NCBI GenBank assembly: GCA_030052745.1
Contig: JANBVO010000054.1
Span: 62,001 to 126,000, forward strand
Reading direction: 5' to 3'
DNA: 64,000 nt
Source: Pleurostoma richardsiae
Lineage: Eukaryota; Ascomycota; Sordariomycetes; Calosphaeriales; Pleurostomataceae
Part shown: positions 62,926 through 64,000 of the stretch, in pieces
How positions within the stretch are numbered: position 1 is the stretch's first letter
How the letters are laid out: each line of letters starts with the position of its first letter
The notes under the pieces: model-generated
Databases searched by the model: none
What the model saw: only the letters and a program-made list of their open reading frames with translations
What the model was told of the DNA's origin: nothing
Translations under genes and position numbers: made by a program

Positions 62926-64000
62926 ATGGATGACCTCTATGATGAGTGAGACTCTCTGCTAAAGCGTCCGGCAGGATGGAGCTGAGCTGACACGCCTCTA
63001 GGTTTGGCAACTTCATCGGGGAGGAGGCCGAGGCCTCAGAGGAGGAGTCCGTCCATGGCGTCGACGCGGGCAACTATGTCTACGACGACGATTATCCAGA
63101 AGAGGCCCCCGAGGCGACGGGGCAGGAGTTGATGGAGATCGATGGTGAGACCGGCGTCGCGCCTTTGCTTGTGTGAGCCAAGTGCTGATGATATCTGCGA
63201 CAGAGGGTCCTTCCAATGCGGTCGTCCTCCACGAAGACAAGCAGTACTACCCGAGCGCCGAGCAGGTATACGGAGAGGGCGTCGAGATCCTGGTGCAAGA
63301 GGAGGATGCGCAACCCCTTAGCGAGCCGATAGTCGCGCCGGTCGAGCAGAAGAAGTTCACGATCGAAGAGGCGGATCTGCCGCCCGTGCTCTACGACCGC
63401 GGGTTCATGGCCGACCTGCTGAATTTTCCCGAGCAGACGCGGAACATTGCGCTTGCTGGCCATCTTCATCACGGCAAGACAGCGTTCATGGACATGCTGG
63501 TCCTCGAGACCCACGATATCCAGGACAGGTTAGAAAGGCGGACGGGGAAGAACCGCGACAAGCAGCTGCGGTACACAGACGTCCATGTCATTGAGAAAGA
63601 CCGGGGGGTGTCTATCAAGGCTTCTCCGATGAGCCTTGTCCTGCAGAGCACCAAGGGCAAGTCGCACCTGTTCAACGTCATCGATACCCCTGGCCACGTC
63701 AACTTTGTCGACGAGGTCGCTGCGGCGCTCCGGCTGGTCGACGGCGTCTGCCTGGTTGTAGATGTCGTCGAGGGCGTCCAGGTCAACACGGAGCAGATCA
63801 TCAAACACGCCGTTCTCGAGGACATCCCCCTGACGCTTGTCATAAACAAGCTGGACAGGCTGATCCTGGAGCTGAAGCTGCCGCCGAACGACGCATACTT
63901 CAAGCTGAAGCACGTCGTCGAGGAAGTCAATACCATCATAGAAAACACCATCCCTGGGCAGGGGGCGTCTAGACGGTTAAGCCCGGAGAAGGGCAACGTG
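62926..64000 (+). CDS. SNU114: U5 snRNP GTPase Snu114 (EFTUD2), 5' part
   Basis: Exons 62926..62945, 63002..63144 and 63204..beyond 64000; introns of 56 and 59 nt. The 320 residues seen are about one third of the usual ~980; the gene is cut by the window edge. Snu114 is an EF-G/EF-2-like GTPase of the U5 snRNP that controls spliceosome activation and disassembly. The start MDDLYDEFGNFIGEE and the following acidic domain are typical and separate it from EF-2. GTPase motifs: G1 at 140-147 (GHLHHGKT), G3 at 215-219 (DTPGH) and G4 at 269-272 (NKLD). The first coding exon is only 20 nt. Confidence 0.95.

Overview
The window is nuclear DNA from a filamentous ascomycete (Pezizomycotina; Sordariomycete-like by gene structure, inferred only). 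Genes are broken by many short introns, mostly 49-114 nt, with GT..AG borders. Coding sequence is strongly G/C-biased at third positions. The gene set is a eukaryotic housekeeping set: PNG1, UTP4, SIN3, SNU114, ERG10, mitochondrial processing peptidase beta, mitoribosomal mS38. I saw no tRNA, rRNA, CRISPR array, intact transposon or bacterial-type operon.

Layout. Positions 1-10230 have no gene I can support. PNG1 (minus) lies at 10231-11735, followed by a 4.5-kb gap. UTP4 (minus, 16207-18939) is head to head with nicotinate phosphoribosyltransferase (plus, 20047-21616). An APC-family permease (plus, 23458-25764) converges with MPP-beta (minus, 26375-28020). MPP-beta shares a 298-bp divergent promoter with a GH36 alpha-galactosidase/raffinose-synthase-like gene (plus, 28319-31347). 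That gene converges with an atypical NAD(P)-epimerase (minus, 31556-32841), which is divergent from mS38 (plus, 33703-34808). A Psg1-like single-pass membrane protein follows (plus, 36379-37637). Then come an MFS sugar transporter (minus, 40480-42297), a 4.5-kb gap, and a fumarate reductase-cytochrome b5 fusion (minus, 46819-48917). A tandem plus-strand run follows: lectin-like type II membrane protein (51576-53171), FAS1 protein (53763-54610) and SIN3 (55556-60306). ERG10 (minus, 61090-62471) is divergent from SNU114 (plus, 62926, running off the right edge).

The genes do not form one pathway. Most are core functions: rRNA processing, splicing, chromatin repression, mitochondrial import and translation, NAD salvage, acetoacetyl-CoA formation, glycoprotein quality control. 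They are interspersed with carbohydrate uptake and hydrolysis genes (GH36, sugar transporter) and cell-surface genes (lectin-like, FAS1, Psg1-like). It does not look like a secondary-metabolite cluster.

Exon borders were placed by hand from splice consensus, reading-frame continuity and family resemblance. Every proposed spliced frame closes exactly. Points of most interest: a PNG1 with an apparently intact catalytic triad; a 14-nt microexon inside the NAD-binding motif of the epimerase; a stop-free, 66-nt GC-AG intron in the sugar transporter; an in-frame, ATG-initiated 64-codon leader ahead of ERG10 that resembles a mitochondrial presequence; and a possible 5'UTR intron removing an upstream ORF before SIN3.
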